Source of the DNA: Pseudomonas sp. LB-090624
GTDB taxonomy: Bacteria; Pseudomonadota; Gammaproteobacteria; Pseudomonadales; Pseudomonadaceae
Length of the DNA: 64,000 nucleotides
Assembly (NCBI RefSeq): GCF_003205205.1
Contig: NZ_QJRL01000021.1
Span: forward strand, 1 to 64,000
Reading direction: 5' to 3'
Program-made: the position numbers and the translations under genes
Notes under the pieces: generated by a model
The model's database searches: none
Seen by the model: only the letters and a program-made list of their open reading frames with translations
What the model was told of the DNA's origin: nothing
Part shown: one piece after another, positions 28,279-37,393 of the stretch
How positions within the stretch are numbered: position 1 is the first letter of the stretch
How the letters are laid out: each line of letters begins with the position of its first letter

Positions 28279-29454
28279 TCAGACGCGTTCGAAAACAGTG
28301 GTGATACCTTGACCAAGGCCGACGCACATGGTCGCCACCCCCAGGGTACCGCCATTCTGCTTCATGACGTTGAGCAGGGTGCCGGAAATGCGCGCCCCGG
28401 AGCAACCGAACGGGTGGCCCAAGGCAATGGCGCCGCCGTGCAGGTTAACCTTCTCATCCATCTTGTCGAGCACTTTCAAGTCTTTCAACACTGGCAGGGC
28501 CTGTGCAGCAAAGGCTTCGTTGAGCTCGATGAAGTCGATATCGGCCATGGTCAGGCCGGCACGCTTGAGGGCTTTCTGGGTCGATGGCACCGGGCCGTAG
28601 CCCATGATTGCCGGGTCGACACCGGCCACTGCCATCGAACGGATCACCGCCAATGGCTGGATACCGAGGTCCATGGCACGCTGACCGGACATGACGATCA
28701 TGCACGAGGCGCCGTCGGTAATCTGCGACGAGGTACCGGCCGTGACCGTACCACCCTTCGGGTTGAACGCAGGCTTCAGCGATGCCAGGCCTTCGAGGGT
28801 GGTTTCCGGGCGAATGGTCTCGTCGAAATCGAACACCTTCAAGAAGCCGTTCTCGTCGTAGCCCTGCATCGGGATGATCTCGTCCTTGAACTTGCCTTCG
28901 ACCGTGGCCTTGTGGGCCAGCTGGTGCGAACGCAAGCCGAACAGGTCTTGCTGCTCACGGGTGATGCCGTGCATCTTGCCGAGCATTTCTGCAGTCAGGC
29001 CCATCATCCCGGAAGCCTTGGCGGCATGCAAGGACAGGTGCGGGTTGGGGTCTACGCCATGCATCATGCTGACGTGGCCCATGTGCTCCACGCCACCGAC
29101 CACGAACACATCGCCGTTACCGGTCATGATCGCCTGGGCGGCAGTGTGCAGCGCGCTCATGGACGAGCCACACAGGCGGCTGACCGTCTGCGCCGCAGAG
29201 GTGTGCGGGATCGGGGTCATCAGCGAAGCCATGCGGGCGATGTTCCAGCCCTGCTCCAGGGTCTGGTTGACGCAGCCCCAGATCACGTCCTCGACTTCTT
29301 TTGGGTCAACCTTGCCGTTGCGCTCCAACAGCTTGCTGATCAGGTGCGCCGACATGTCTTCGGCGCGGGTATTGCGGTGCATGCCACCCTTGGAGCGGCC
29401 CATTGGCGTGCGACCGAAGTCGACAATCACCACGTCTCTTGGATTCAGGCTCAT
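28279..29454 (-). CDS. fadA: 3-ketoacyl-CoA thiolase, fatty-acid oxidation complex beta subunit
   Basis: A 391-residue thiolase that cleaves 3-ketoacyl-CoA with CoA to acetyl-CoA and a shortened acyl-CoA. The nucleophile is Cys95 (RLCGSSMSALH), the base His347 (GHPFGCSG) and the second active Cys377 (ATMCVGLGQG); all are in place. It is the usual length for FadA. It follows fadB after 31 bases and forms the alpha2-beta2 complex with it. It is probably repressed by PsrA along with fadB and ends at the terminator 28217-28259. Confidence 0.97.
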   Translation of the reverse strand: MSLNPRDVVIVDFGRTPMGRSKGGMHRNTRAEDMSAHLISKLLERNGKVDPKEVEDVIWGCVNQTLEQGWNIARMASLMTPIPHTSAAQTVSRLCGSSMSALHTAAQAIMTGNGDVFVVGGVEHMGHVSMMHGVDPNPHLSLHAAKASGMMGLTAEMLGKMHGITREQQDLFGLRSHQLAHKATVEGKFKDEIIPMQGYDENGFLKVFDFDETIRPETTLEGLASLKPAFNPKGGTVTAGTSSQITDGASCMIVMSGQRAMDLGIQPLAVIRSMAVAGVDPAIMGYGPVPSTQKALKRAGLTMADIDFIELNEAFAAQALPVLKDLKVLDKMDEKVNLHGGAIALGHPFGCSGARISGTLLNVMKQNGGTLGVATMCVGLGQGITTVFERV

Positions 29455-29485
29455 ATCAAATCTCTCGCTCTAGCTCGTTGACCGC

Positions 29486-31633
29486 TCAGTTGAAGAAGCG
29501 CTGGCCGTTCTTGGCCATTTCACGCAGCTTGGCGGTCGGGTGGTACAGCGGCCCCAGGTCGGCATACTGATCGGCCAGGGCGACGAATTCGGCCACACCG
29601 ATCGAGTCGATGTAACGCAGCGCACCACCGCGGAAGGGAGGGAAACCAATGCCGTAGACCAGGCCCATGTCGGCTTCGGCAGCGGTCTCGACGATGCCGT
29701 CTTCCAGGCAACGCACGGTCTCCAGGCACAGCGGGACCATCATCCAGTTGATGATGTCTTCGTCAGTGACTTCACGCTGCTCGAACACGATCGGTTTGAG
29801 CACCTCGAGCACGGTGGCATCGAAGACCTTCTTCGGTTTGCCGCGCTTGTCGGTTTCGTAGGCGTAGAAGCCCTTACCGTTCTTCTGGCCGAGGCGGTTG
29901 GCCTCGTACAGCGCATCGACCGCCGAGCGGCGCTCGTCCTTCATGCGGTCCGGGAAGCCTTCGGCCATGACGTCTCGGCCGTGGTGGCCGGTGTCGATGC
30001 CGACCACGTCCATCAAATAGGCCGGGCCCATCGGCCAGCCGAACTTTTCCATGACCTTGTCGATGCGCACGAAGTCGACACCGGCGCTGACCAGCTTGGC
30101 GAAACCGCCGAAGTACGGGAACAGCACGCGGTTGACCAAAAAGCCCGGGCAGTCGTTGACCACGATCGGGTTCTTGCCCATTTTCTTGGCGTAGGCCACG
30201 GTGGTGGCGACCGCCACTTCACTGGACTTTTCGCCACGGATCACTTCCACCAGCGGCATCATGTGCACCGGGTTGAAGAAGTGCATGCCGACGAAGTTTT
30301 CCGGGCGCTTGAGCGCCTTGGCCAGCAGGTTGATGGAGATGGTCGACGTGTTGGAGGCAAGGATCGCATCGTCCTTCACCTGCCCTTCCACTTCAGCCAG
30401 CACGGCCTGCTTGACCTTAGGGTTCTCGACCACGGCTTCGACGACGATGTCGACATTGGCGAAATCACCATAGGACAGGGTCGGGCGAATGGCGTTGAGT
30501 GCCTCGGCCATTTTGGCCGGGGTCAGACGGCCCTTCTCGACGCGGTTGCCGAGCAGCTTGGAAGCCTCGTTCAAGCCCAGCTGGATAGCTTCCTCGCGAA
30601 TGTCCTTCATCAGGATTGGAGTGCCCTTGACCGCCGACTGGTAGGCGATGCCACCCCCCATGATGCCGGCACCGAGCACGGCGGCCTGCTTCACGTCATG
30701 GGCGATTTCGTCATGCGCCTTGGCCTTGCGCTTGAGCTCCTGGTCGTTCAGGAACAGGCCGATCAGGCTCTCGGCAACCGACGTCTTGGCCAGTTTGGCA
30801 AAGCCCGCGGCTTCTACTTCCAGGGCTTTGTCGCGGCCGAAGTTGGCGGCCTTCTGGATGGTTTTGATGGCTTCGACCGGGGCCGGGTAGTTCGGCCCGG
30901 CCTGGCCGGCGACAAAGCCCTTGGCAGTCTCGAAGGCCATCATCTGCTCGATGGCGTTGAGCTTGAGCTTTTCCAGCTTCGGCTGGCGCTTGGCTTTGTA
31001 GTCCAGCTCGCCGCTGATGGCGCGCTTGATCAAGTCCAGGGCGCCGGCCTGCAGCAGCTCAGGGGCAACCACGGCGTCGACGGCACCGACTTTCAGGGCG
31101 TCTTCGGCACGGTTTTCCTTACCGGAGGCGATCCACTCGATGGCATTGTCCGAGCCGATCAGGCGCGGCAGGCGCACCGTACCGCCAAAGCCCGGGTAGA
31201 TACCCAGCTTGACTTCCGGCAGGCCGATCTTGGCGGTATTGGACATGACGCGGTAGTCGGCCGCCAGGCACATTTCCAGGCCACCGCCCAGGGCGATGCC
31301 GTTGATGGCCGCAACGGTCGGCACTTCGAGGTCTTCGAAAGCGTTGAAGATGCGGTTGGCTTCCAGGTTGCCGGCGACCAGTTCGGCCTCGGGCAGCTTG
31401 AAGTTGTCGACGAACTCGGTGATATCGGCGCCGACGATGAACACATCCTTGCCACTGCTGACGATCACGCCCTTGATCGAGGCGTCGGCCTGGATGGCAT
31501 CGACGGCCTGGCGCAGCTCGTTGAGGGTAAGGCGGTTGAACTTGTTGACGGACTCACCCTTGAGGTCGAACTTGAGCTCGACGATGCCACTTTCAAGAGC
31601 CTTAACCGTGATGGCTTTACCTTCGTAAATCAT
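29486..31633 (-). CDS. fadB: Fatty-acid oxidation complex alpha subunit
   Basis: A 715-residue multifunctional enzyme: enoyl-CoA hydratase/isomerase domain (1-190; INGIALGGGLEMCLAADYRVM and GLPEVKLGIYPGFGGTVRLPR hold the two catalytic Glu), then the 3-hydroxyacyl-CoA dehydrogenase domain (about 310-620; AAVLGAGIMGGGIA as the NAD motif, GMHFFNPVHMMPLVEVI with the catalytic His). I chose the ATG at 31633 (MIYEGKAITVKAL) with GGAGATCAG before it and because 715 residues is the standard length. It is the first gene of fadBA. An imperfect PsrA box lies 144 bases upstream of the ATG. Confidence 0.96.
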   Translation of the reverse strand: MIYEGKAITVKALESGIVELKFDLKGESVNKFNRLTLNELRQAVDAIQADASIKGVIVSSGKDVFIVGADITEFVDNFKLPEAELVAGNLEANRIFNAFEDLEVPTVAAINGIALGGGLEMCLAADYRVMSNTAKIGLPEVKLGIYPGFGGTVRLPRLIGSDNAIEWIASGKENRAEDALKVGAVDAVVAPELLQAGALDLIKRAISGELDYKAKRQPKLEKLKLNAIEQMMAFETAKGFVAGQAGPNYPAPVEAIKTIQKAANFGRDKALEVEAAGFAKLAKTSVAESLIGLFLNDQELKRKAKAHDEIAHDVKQAAVLGAGIMGGGIAYQSAVKGTPILMKDIREEAIQLGLNEASKLLGNRVEKGRLTPAKMAEALNAIRPTLSYGDFANVDIVVEAVVENPKVKQAVLAEVEGQVKDDAILASNTSTISINLLAKALKRPENFVGMHFFNPVHMMPLVEVIRGEKSSEVAVATTVAYAKKMGKNPIVVNDCPGFLVNRVLFPYFGGFAKLVSAGVDFVRIDKVMEKFGWPMGPAYLMDVVGIDTGHHGRDVMAEGFPDRMKDERRSAVDALYEANRLGQKNGKGFYAYETDKRGKPKKVFDATVLEVLKPIVFEQREVTDEDIINWMMVPLCLETVRCLEDGIVETAAEADMGLVYGIGFPPFRGGALRYIDSIGVAEFVALADQYADLGPLYHPTAKLREMAKNGQRFFN

Positions 31634-31776
31634 CAACTGATCTCCACGATATGGAAGCTGAACTGTACACGCCGATCGCTGCGGCAAAAGCAGGCCTAAC
31701 TGCCCCGCCCCAGGCACACCCGTCAGCGCGCTAGTCGGAAGTATGGCTTGGCGTCATGACATACAAACGCTCAATT

Positions 31777-31790
31777 CATACGCCCGTTTG
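31777..31790. promoter_or_regulatory. Imperfect PsrA operator candidate upstream of fadB
   Basis: CATACGCCCGTTTG fits (G/C)AAAC-N4-GTTTG with one mismatch in the left half-site. It lies 144 bases upstream of fadB. PsrA repression of fadBA is known in P. aeruginosa; use of this exact site is inferred. A second CAAACG half-site lies 13 bases to the left. Confidence 0.4.
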
Positions 31791-31937
31791 ATTTGGGTGT
31801 GCACACATTCTCCGAAAAGACCGACGTTGTCAAATGCTCGCAAGCACGAGGAAAACGCGACTTTCCGGTCATTTTCTATCGTCCCGGTACAAAACATGAT
31901 GACAGTGATCGCCGTCCATTCATGTCAGCGATTGACC

Positions 31938-31997
31938 GCAACGACTTGAAAATCGTTGCAACTTTGCCCTTGCACGGCAACCGCGGACGGCTACACT
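31938..31997 (+). promoter_or_regulatory. Possible RpoS-type promoter with upstream palindrome
   Basis: CTACACT at 31991-31997 is a perfect RpoS-type -10 core. An inverted repeat, GCAACGA (31938-31944) and TCGTTGC (31953-31959), lies about 35-55 bases further upstream, where an activator or -35 region would be. It points toward the hairpin RNA candidate. Confidence 0.4.
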
Positions 31998-32002
31998 GGC
32001 AC

Positions 32003-32112
32003 TTGCTTGAATGAATACCCGGCCTGCCTGGCCTTTTCTGCGACAGCAGAACGCAAAGCGGCGACTTGGCACCCCACCCCTTCAGGGGTATGCCAAGCCG
32101 CCGCTTTGTCGT
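32003..32112 (+). ncRNA. Candidate small RNA with long hairpin, upstream of fadB
   Basis: No convincing protein is encoded in the 563-base gap 31634-32196. Within it a long hairpin spans 32055-32107: AAAGCGGCG pairs with CGCCGCTTT, CTTGGCA with TGCCAAG, and an inner CCCC/GGGG closes a TTCA loop, with one mismatch. It is followed by TTTGTCGTT, a poor but possible termination tract. The CTACACT -10 at 31991 would start an RNA near 32003, giving about 110 nucleotides. RpoS-dependent RNAs of this size exist in pseudomonads (RgsA is one); I cannot tell whether this is a copy. Alternatives are an RNA element read from the other strand or a plain terminator. Confidence 0.4.
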
Positions 32113-32196
32113 TGAAGAGCAGTTTTACCCGGCTGAACGCCGACACTGTGGGGGCGGGCCTACCCGCGAAGCAGGAGGGCCATGCAAAAGCAGAAC

Positions 32197-32634
32197 TCAG
32201 GCCAAGGTTTCGAGGACGTAGGCAACATCCCGCAACACAGCCGTATCACCGCGCTCGGTCCAGTACAGGGCAATCATTCGCGCATCGGCTTCGACCTTGT
32301 ACACAGTGGCCGGCAAGCGCCCCAGGGCCTCCATGAAACGTGGATCCTGGCAGGGTTCGCGCCACTGGTTCCACCACACCCCTGGGCTGACCTGCCAGAA
32401 ACTGAAGCTGTCTTCATGCCCCCGGCGCCGGGCCCGGTGGTACTGCGGGCAGGGGCTTGGTGGCTCCTTCTCCAGCCAGTGCGGCCATTGCTGTGGCGCC
32501 AGCTGCATGGCCAGGCCCATGCGCCGAGCCTCCAGGCGCAACTGCATCTGCTCGCTCTGCTTGCGCGAGCTGCGCAGCCAGGAGAGCGGGCTAAGAATCA
32601 GCGCAAGGATTGACACCACCAGCAATATCGTCAT
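32197..32634 (-). CDS. Small membrane-anchored hypothetical protein
   Basis: A 145-residue protein, start MTILLVVSILALILSPLSWLRSSRKQ at 32634 with GGGATCTACAGAT ahead; a longer frame starts at 32661. One N-terminal transmembrane segment (residues 2-20) is followed by a basic stop-transfer and an amphipathic stretch rich in Gln, Arg and Leu, then a Trp-rich domain (WPHWL, FSFWQVSPGVWWNQW). The C-terminal half reads EALGRLPATVYKVEADARMIALYW, a likely beta-hairpin, so it may be a cytosolic domain. It is divergent from the usp gene. I do not recognise a function. Confidence 0.7.
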   Translation of the reverse strand: MTILLVVSILALILSPLSWLRSSRKQSEQMQLRLEARRMGLAMQLAPQQWPHWLEKEPPSPCPQYHRARRRGHEDSFSFWQVSPGVWWNQWREPCQDPRFMEALGRLPATVYKVEADARMIALYWTERGDTAVLRDVAYVLETLA

Positions 32635-32744
32635 ATCTGTAGATCCCATAAAGCGTTGCAAATGAGCTGGTTAGCCATTTTTCACGGAAGACCCGCCCGA
32701 AAGCGACCATACTTCTTCTATCGCGATTGCCAGGAGTACCGCTC

Positions 32745-33185
32745 ATGGAATACGAACATTTGTTGGTCGCCGTCGACCTGACCGAAGAATGCGACCCGGT
32801 GATCAAGCGCGCCATGGCGCTCGCCAAACCTTCGAACGCCAAGGTATCGCTGGTGCATATCGTCGAGCCGATGGCGATGGCATTCGGCGGTGACGTGCCG
32901 ATGGACCTGTCGCAGCTGCAACAGCAGCAGTTCGACCAAGCCAAGGAGCGCATGGAACGCCTGTTCAACAAGTACCCGGACATCCAGCGTGGCGATTCGC
33001 ATCTGACCTACGGCCAACCGCGCCAGGAAATCCACCAGCTGGCCAAGGAGCAAAAGTGCGACCTGATCGTGGTGGGCAGCCATGGCCGTCATGGCCTGGC
33101 GTTGCTGCTGGGGTCCACGGCCAATGATGTGCTGCACGGCGCGCCGTGCGACGTGCTGGCGGTCCGCTTGCTGAAGAAGGATTGA
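32745..33185 (+). CDS. UspA-family universal stress protein
   Basis: A 146-residue protein with the Rossmann-like Usp fold. It starts MEYEHLLVAVDLTEECDPVI at 32745 with CAGGAGTACCGCTC ahead. The nucleotide-binding signature G-x2-G-x9-G-(S/T) is present as GSHGRHGLALLLGST, so it is the ATP-binding class. The segment MDLSQLQQQQFDQAKERMERLF is the usual helical insertion. It is a single gene, divergent from the membrane protein gene and convergent with uup across a strong hairpin. Stress induction is expected from the family. Confidence 0.9.
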   Translation: MEYEHLLVAVDLTEECDPVIKRAMALAKPSNAKVSLVHIVEPMAMAFGGDVPMDLSQLQQQQFDQAKERMERLFNKYPDIQRGDSHLTYGQPRQEIHQLAKEQKCDLIVVGSHGRHGLALLLGSTANDVLHGAPCDVLAVRLLKKD

Positions 33186-33191
33186 TTCAAC

Positions 33192-33238
33192 CTGTACCGA
33201 CCTCTTAGCGGGCTTGTCCCGCGAAGAGGTCGGTACAG
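33192..33238. terminator. Long hairpin between usp and uup
   Basis: Arms 33192-33206 and 33224-33238 (15 bp, CTGTACCGACCTCTT paired) continue through GCGGG/CCCGC with one mismatch, loop CTTGT. The left arm shares CTGTACCGACC with the hairpin at 37342. It lies between convergent stops. Confidence 0.65.
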
Positions 33239-33250
33239 ATTGAAATCTGC

Positions 33251-35179
33251 TCAGCCTTCCAGCTCGGCCCAGCGCTCTACCAGCGCATCCAGCTCGCCCT
33301 GTAGCTTCTCGATCTTCGCCAGCACCGCCGAGGTTTCTGTGATCGGCCGCTGGTAGAAGCCAGTCGCATTCACTTCTTCCTGGGCTTCAGCCATGCGCTG
33401 CTCCAGCTCATCGATCTGCCCCGGCAGCATCTCCAGCTCACGCTGCAGCTTGTAGCTCAGCTTCTTCTTCGAAGCTTCTTCCACCACCGGCGCCGCGACA
33501 GGCTCAGGCTTGACCTCGACCTTCTCCACCACCGCGCTGTTGAGCGCCGACTTACCGCCCTTGCTCTCGGTTACGCCCAGCAGTTTCGGCGAGCCACCCT
33601 GACGAATCCAGTCCTCGTAGCCACCGACGTACTCACGCACCTTGCCTTCGCCTTCGAACACCAGGGTGCTGGTGACGACGTTGTCGAGGAAGGCCCGGTC
33701 GTGGCTGACCATCAGCACGGTGCCCTTGTAGTTGGACAGCACTTCTTCCAGCAGCTCGAGGGTTTCCACATCCAGGTCGTTGGTCGGCTCGTCAAGCACC
33801 AGCAGGTTGGCGGGTTTGCTGAACAGCTTGGCCAGCAGCAGCCGCGCACGCTCACCGCCCGACAGCGCCTTGACCGGCGTGCGCGCACGCTGAGGGCTGA
33901 ACAGGAAGTCGCCCAGGTAGCTCAGCACGTGGCGGTTCTGGCCATCGATCTCAATGAAGTCGCGGCCTTCGGCGAGGTTGTCGATTACCGTCTTTTCAAG
34001 GTCGAGCTGGTGGCGCATCTGGTCGAAATAGGCCACTTCCAGCTTGGTACCACGCTCCACCTTGCCCGCTGTAGGCTCAAGGTCGCCCAGCATCATCTTG
34101 AGCAAGGTGGTCTTGCCGGTACCGTTGGCGCCCAGCAGGCCGATACGGTCCTGGCGCTGCAGGACCATGGAAAAGTCCTTTACCAGCAGCGGGCCGTCGG
34201 CGTGATGGAAGCTGACGTTCTCCAGCACCATCACCTGCTTGCCGGACTTGTCGGCCGCTTCGATCTGGATATTGGCCTTGCCCTGACGCTCGCGGCGCTC
34301 GCCACGCTCTACACGCAGGGCCTTGAGCGCACGCACGCGGCCTTCGTTACGGGTCCGGCGAGCCTTGATGCCTTGGCGGATCCATACTTCTTCCTGGGCC
34401 AGGCGCTTGTCGAACAACGCGTTGGCGGTTTCTTCGGCGGCCAGCGCGGCCTCCTTGTGCACCAGGAAGCTGGCGTAGTCGCCGTTCCAGTCGATCAGGC
34501 CACCACGGTCCAGCTCAAGGATGCGTGTAGCGAGGTTCTGCAGGAAGGAACGGTCGTGGGTGATGAACAGCACCGCGCCGTTGAAGCCACGCAGGGCCTC
34601 TTCGAGCCAGGCGATAGCGCCAATGTCCAGGTGGTTGGTTGGCTCGTCCAGCAGCAGCAGGTCGGGCTCCGACACCAGCGCCTGGGCCAGCAGCACGCGG
34701 CGGCGCCAGCCACCGGACAGTTCGGCCAGGGTCTTGTCGGCCGGCAGTTGCAGGCGGCTGAGCGTGCTTTCTACCACTTGCTGCAGGCGCCAGCCGTCGC
34801 GGGCTTCCAGCTCGTGCTGGACGTGCATGAGCTTTTCCAGGTCTTCGTCACCCTGGATATTCATGCTCAGGTGATGGAACTGCGCCAGCAGCTCACCCAC
34901 GCCATCCAGGCCAGCAGCCACCACGTCGAACACCGTACGCTCGTCGGCCACCGGTAGCTCCTGGGGCAGCTCGCCGATCTTCAGGCCCGGGGCACGCCAG
35001 ATTTCGCCGTCGTCGCCCTTCTGCTCGCCCTTGACCAGGCGCAGCATGCTCGACTTACCGGTGCCGTTGCGGCCGATGATGCACACCCGCTCGCCACGAG
35101 CGATCTGCCAGGACACTTTGTCCAGCAGCGGCATCGCGCCGAATGCGAGGGACACATCGCTGAATTTGAGCAGGGTCAT
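33251..35179 (-). CDS. uup: ABC-F protein of the Uup type
   Basis: A 642-residue soluble ATPase with two ABC domains and no membrane segments. The start MTLLKFSDVSLAFGAMPLL at 35179 has GGAGACCAAC ahead; the longer frame is rejected. Domain 1: Walker A GRNGTGKSS, signature ELSGGWRRR, LLLLDEPTNHLD; domain 2: GANGTGKTT, ALSGGERARLLLA, LLVLDEPTNDLD. A P-site tRNA-interaction linker lies between them, and the C-terminal about 75 residues form the coiled-coil DNA-binding domain characteristic of Uup. Uup is linked to precise excision of transposons and ribosome function. It is convergent with usp. Confidence 0.92.
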   Translation of the reverse strand: MTLLKFSDVSLAFGAMPLLDKVSWQIARGERVCIIGRNGTGKSSMLRLVKGEQKGDDGEIWRAPGLKIGELPQELPVADERTVFDVVAAGLDGVGELLAQFHHLSMNIQGDEDLEKLMHVQHELEARDGWRLQQVVESTLSRLQLPADKTLAELSGGWRRRVLLAQALVSEPDLLLLDEPTNHLDIGAIAWLEEALRGFNGAVLFITHDRSFLQNLATRILELDRGGLIDWNGDYASFLVHKEAALAAEETANALFDKRLAQEEVWIRQGIKARRTRNEGRVRALKALRVERGERRERQGKANIQIEAADKSGKQVMVLENVSFHHADGPLLVKDFSMVLQRQDRIGLLGANGTGKTTLLKMMLGDLEPTAGKVERGTKLEVAYFDQMRHQLDLEKTVIDNLAEGRDFIEIDGQNRHVLSYLGDFLFSPQRARTPVKALSGGERARLLLAKLFSKPANLLVLDEPTNDLDVETLELLEEVLSNYKGTVLMVSHDRAFLDNVVTSTLVFEGEGKVREYVGGYEDWIRQGGSPKLLGVTESKGGKSALNSAVVEKVEVKPEPVAAPVVEEASKKKLSYKLQRELEMLPGQIDELEQRMAEAQEEVNATGFYQRPITETSAVLAKIEKLQGELDALVERWAELEG

Positions 35180-35400
35180 GTTGGTCTCCATAAATCGGGG
35201 GCGCATTCTACCTGACTTGGCCCCCGACGGCATCCGCCAGGCCAACCGCCGAGCGGCCGGTGACAGCTGGTCGAACTTAATATCCCGATACAAGCACAGT
35301 GCTTTCACCCGCCGCCGGCAAACAGCTAAGCTAAGGCAATAGCTTCCAACAGTGCTGGCTCCGCCGTCACTTCCCCATGGTTCAACTGCCCGGACGTATC

Positions 35401-37326
35401 ATGCGCAGCCGCCTGTTACATATTGCATCCTGCCTGCTGCTTACCGCTGCCACCTGCGCGGCGCAGGCCACTGACCTGACCCTGCAACGCCAGTACTACG
35501 ACGAGGCCAAGCGTGCGCTGGCCAAGGGCGACAAAGGCCCGTACCTGCGGTACGCCCAGGCCCTAAGCGATTACCCGCTCACCCCGTACCTGGCCTATGA
35601 CGAACTCACCGCTCGCCTGAAAAGCGCCAGCAACCAGGAAATCGAAGCCTTCCTCGCCAAGCATGGCGACCTGCCCCAGGCCAACTGGATGAAACTGCGC
35701 TGGTTGCGCTGGCTGGCCGAACGCGGCGAATGGGACACTTTCGTCAAGTATTACGACCCCAAGCTCAACTTCACCGAACTGGACTGCCTCAACGGCCAGT
35801 ACCAGCTCAGCCATGGCCTGCGCGCCGAAGGCAACGCCACCGCTGACAAGCTGTGGAACGTGGGCAAGTCACAACCTGCCGCGTGCGATACGCTGTTCGG
35901 CATGTGGGCGGCCGAAGGCCAGCTGACCGAAAGCAAGCGCTGGCATCGTACCAAGCTGGCCGCCCAGGCACGCAACTACGGCCTGGCCAACAACCTGGTC
36001 AAGACCCTGACCACCCTTGCTCCGCAAGGGCGTCTGCTGGTTGACGTAGCGCAGAAGCCCGAGCTGCTCAACCAGCCATCGCGCTTCACCCCGGCCAACG
36101 AAGCGATGGCCGACGTAGTCAGCCTCGGCCTGCGCCGCCTGGCGCGGCAAAATCCGGAGCAGGCCATGGCGCTGCTTGACGATTACGCCCAGCGCATGCA
36201 CTTTTCCCGCGACGAGAAGGTGGCCATCGCCCGCGAAATCGGCCTGACCCTCGCCCGCCGCTACGACCCGCGCGCGCTCGACCTGATGACCCGCTACGAC
36301 CCTGAGCTGCGTGACAACACCGTCAGCGAATGGCGCCTGCGCTTGCTGCTGCGCCTGGGCCGCTGGGAAGACGCCTACACGTTGACCAAGCGCCTGCCCC
36401 AGGACCTGGCCAGCAGCAGCCGCTGGAAGTACTGGCAGGCACGCAGCCTGGAACTGGCACAGCCGAACAACCCGCAGATCCCGTTGCTGTACAAAACCGT
36501 GGCGCGTGAGCGTGATTTCTATGGTTTCCTCGCTGCCGACCGGGCCCAGACCCCGTATCAGTTGAACAACAAGCCGCTGCTGCTGAGCCCGCAACTGGTC
36601 AAGAAAGTGCGTAACACACCGGGCATTCAGCGCGCACTGGAATTCCACGCCCGCGGCCAGATCGTCGAAGGGCGCCGCGAGTGGTACCACGTCAGCCGCC
36701 ACTTCACCCGCGACGAGATGGTCGCCCAGGCCCGTCTGGGTTACGAATTGCGCTGGTACTTCCCGGCCATCCGCACCATCAGCCAGGCGCAGTATTGGGA
36801 CGACCTGGACATCCGCTTCCCGATGGCCCACCGCGACACCCTCGTGCGTGAAGCCAAGGTGCGCGGCCTGCATTCGAGCTGGGTGTTCGCCATCACCCGC
36901 CAGGAAAGTGCCTTCATGGAGGATGCCCGCTCGCCAGTGGGCGCCAGCGGCCTGATGCAGCTCATGCCGGCCACCGCCAAGGAAACCGCGCGCAAGTTCA
37001 GCATTCCGCTGGCATCACCGGCACAGGTACTCAACCCGGACAAGAACATCCAGCTGGGTGCAGCCTACCTGAGCCAGGTGCACAGCCAGTTCAACGGCAA
37101 CCGGGTGCTGGCCTCGGCGGCTTACAACGCCGGGCCGGGGCGCGTTCGCCAGTGGCTCAAAGGGGCCAAGCATCTGAGCTTCGATGTATGGGTGGAGTCG
37201 ATCCCGTTCGACGAGACCCGCCAGTACGTGCAAAACGTACTGTCGTATTCGGTCATCTACGGGCAAAAGCTGAACTCACCGCAGCCGCTGGTGGACTGGC
37301 ATGAGCGGTATTTCGATGACATGTGA
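35401..37326 (+). CDS. slt: Soluble lytic murein transglycosylase
   Basis: A 641-residue periplasmic precursor; I start at the ATG at 35401 (MRSRLLHIASCLLLTAATCAAQA), eight codons inside a longer frame from 35377, because it gives a typical signal peptide cut after about residue 23. A long superhelical alpha domain (about 25-440) forms the ring of Slt70, followed by the SLT domain: catalytic Glu502 in ITRQESAFMEDARSPVGASGLMQLMP, then QLGAAYLSQV and SAAYNAGPGRVRQWL. It cleaves peptidoglycan to 1,6-anhydromuropeptides, which NagZ later processes. It is divergent from uup, across 221 bases. Confidence 0.94.
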   Translation: MRSRLLHIASCLLLTAATCAAQATDLTLQRQYYDEAKRALAKGDKGPYLRYAQALSDYPLTPYLAYDELTARLKSASNQEIEAFLAKHGDLPQANWMKLRWLRWLAERGEWDTFVKYYDPKLNFTELDCLNGQYQLSHGLRAEGNATADKLWNVGKSQPAACDTLFGMWAAEGQLTESKRWHRTKLAAQARNYGLANNLVKTLTTLAPQGRLLVDVAQKPELLNQPSRFTPANEAMADVVSLGLRRLARQNPEQAMALLDDYAQRMHFSRDEKVAIAREIGLTLARRYDPRALDLMTRYDPELRDNTVSEWRLRLLLRLGRWEDAYTLTKRLPQDLASSSRWKYWQARSLELAQPNNPQIPLLYKTVARERDFYGFLAADRAQTPYQLNNKPLLLSPQLVKKVRNTPGIQRALEFHARGQIVEGRREWYHVSRHFTRDEMVAQARLGYELRWYFPAIRTISQAQYWDDLDIRFPMAHRDTLVREAKVRGLHSSWVFAITRQESAFMEDARSPVGASGLMQLMPATAKETARKFSIPLASPAQVLNPDKNIQLGAAYLSQVHSQFNGNRVLASAAYNAGPGRVRQWLKGAKHLSFDVWVESIPFDETRQYVQNVLSYSVIYGQKLNSPQPLVDWHERYFDDM

Positions 37327-37341
37327 TTGTTGCTGAGCCTG

Positions 37342-37381
37342 TACCGACCCTATCGCTGGCTTGACGGCGATAGGGTCGGTA
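37342..37381. terminator. Hairpin between slt and MOSC gene
   Basis: Perfect 15-bp stem TACCGACCCTATCGC (37342-37356) with its complement (37367-37381), loop of 10. It begins 15 bases after slt stops; the MOSC gene ends 12 bases after it on the opposite strand. Confidence 0.65.
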
Positions 37382-37393
37382 ACGGCAACATCG

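Noticed and set aside
31743..32014. Two short plus-strand frames upstream of the hairpin near fadB
   Set aside because: No ribosome site, unusual codon use and overlap with promoter-like elements; the region looks non-coding.
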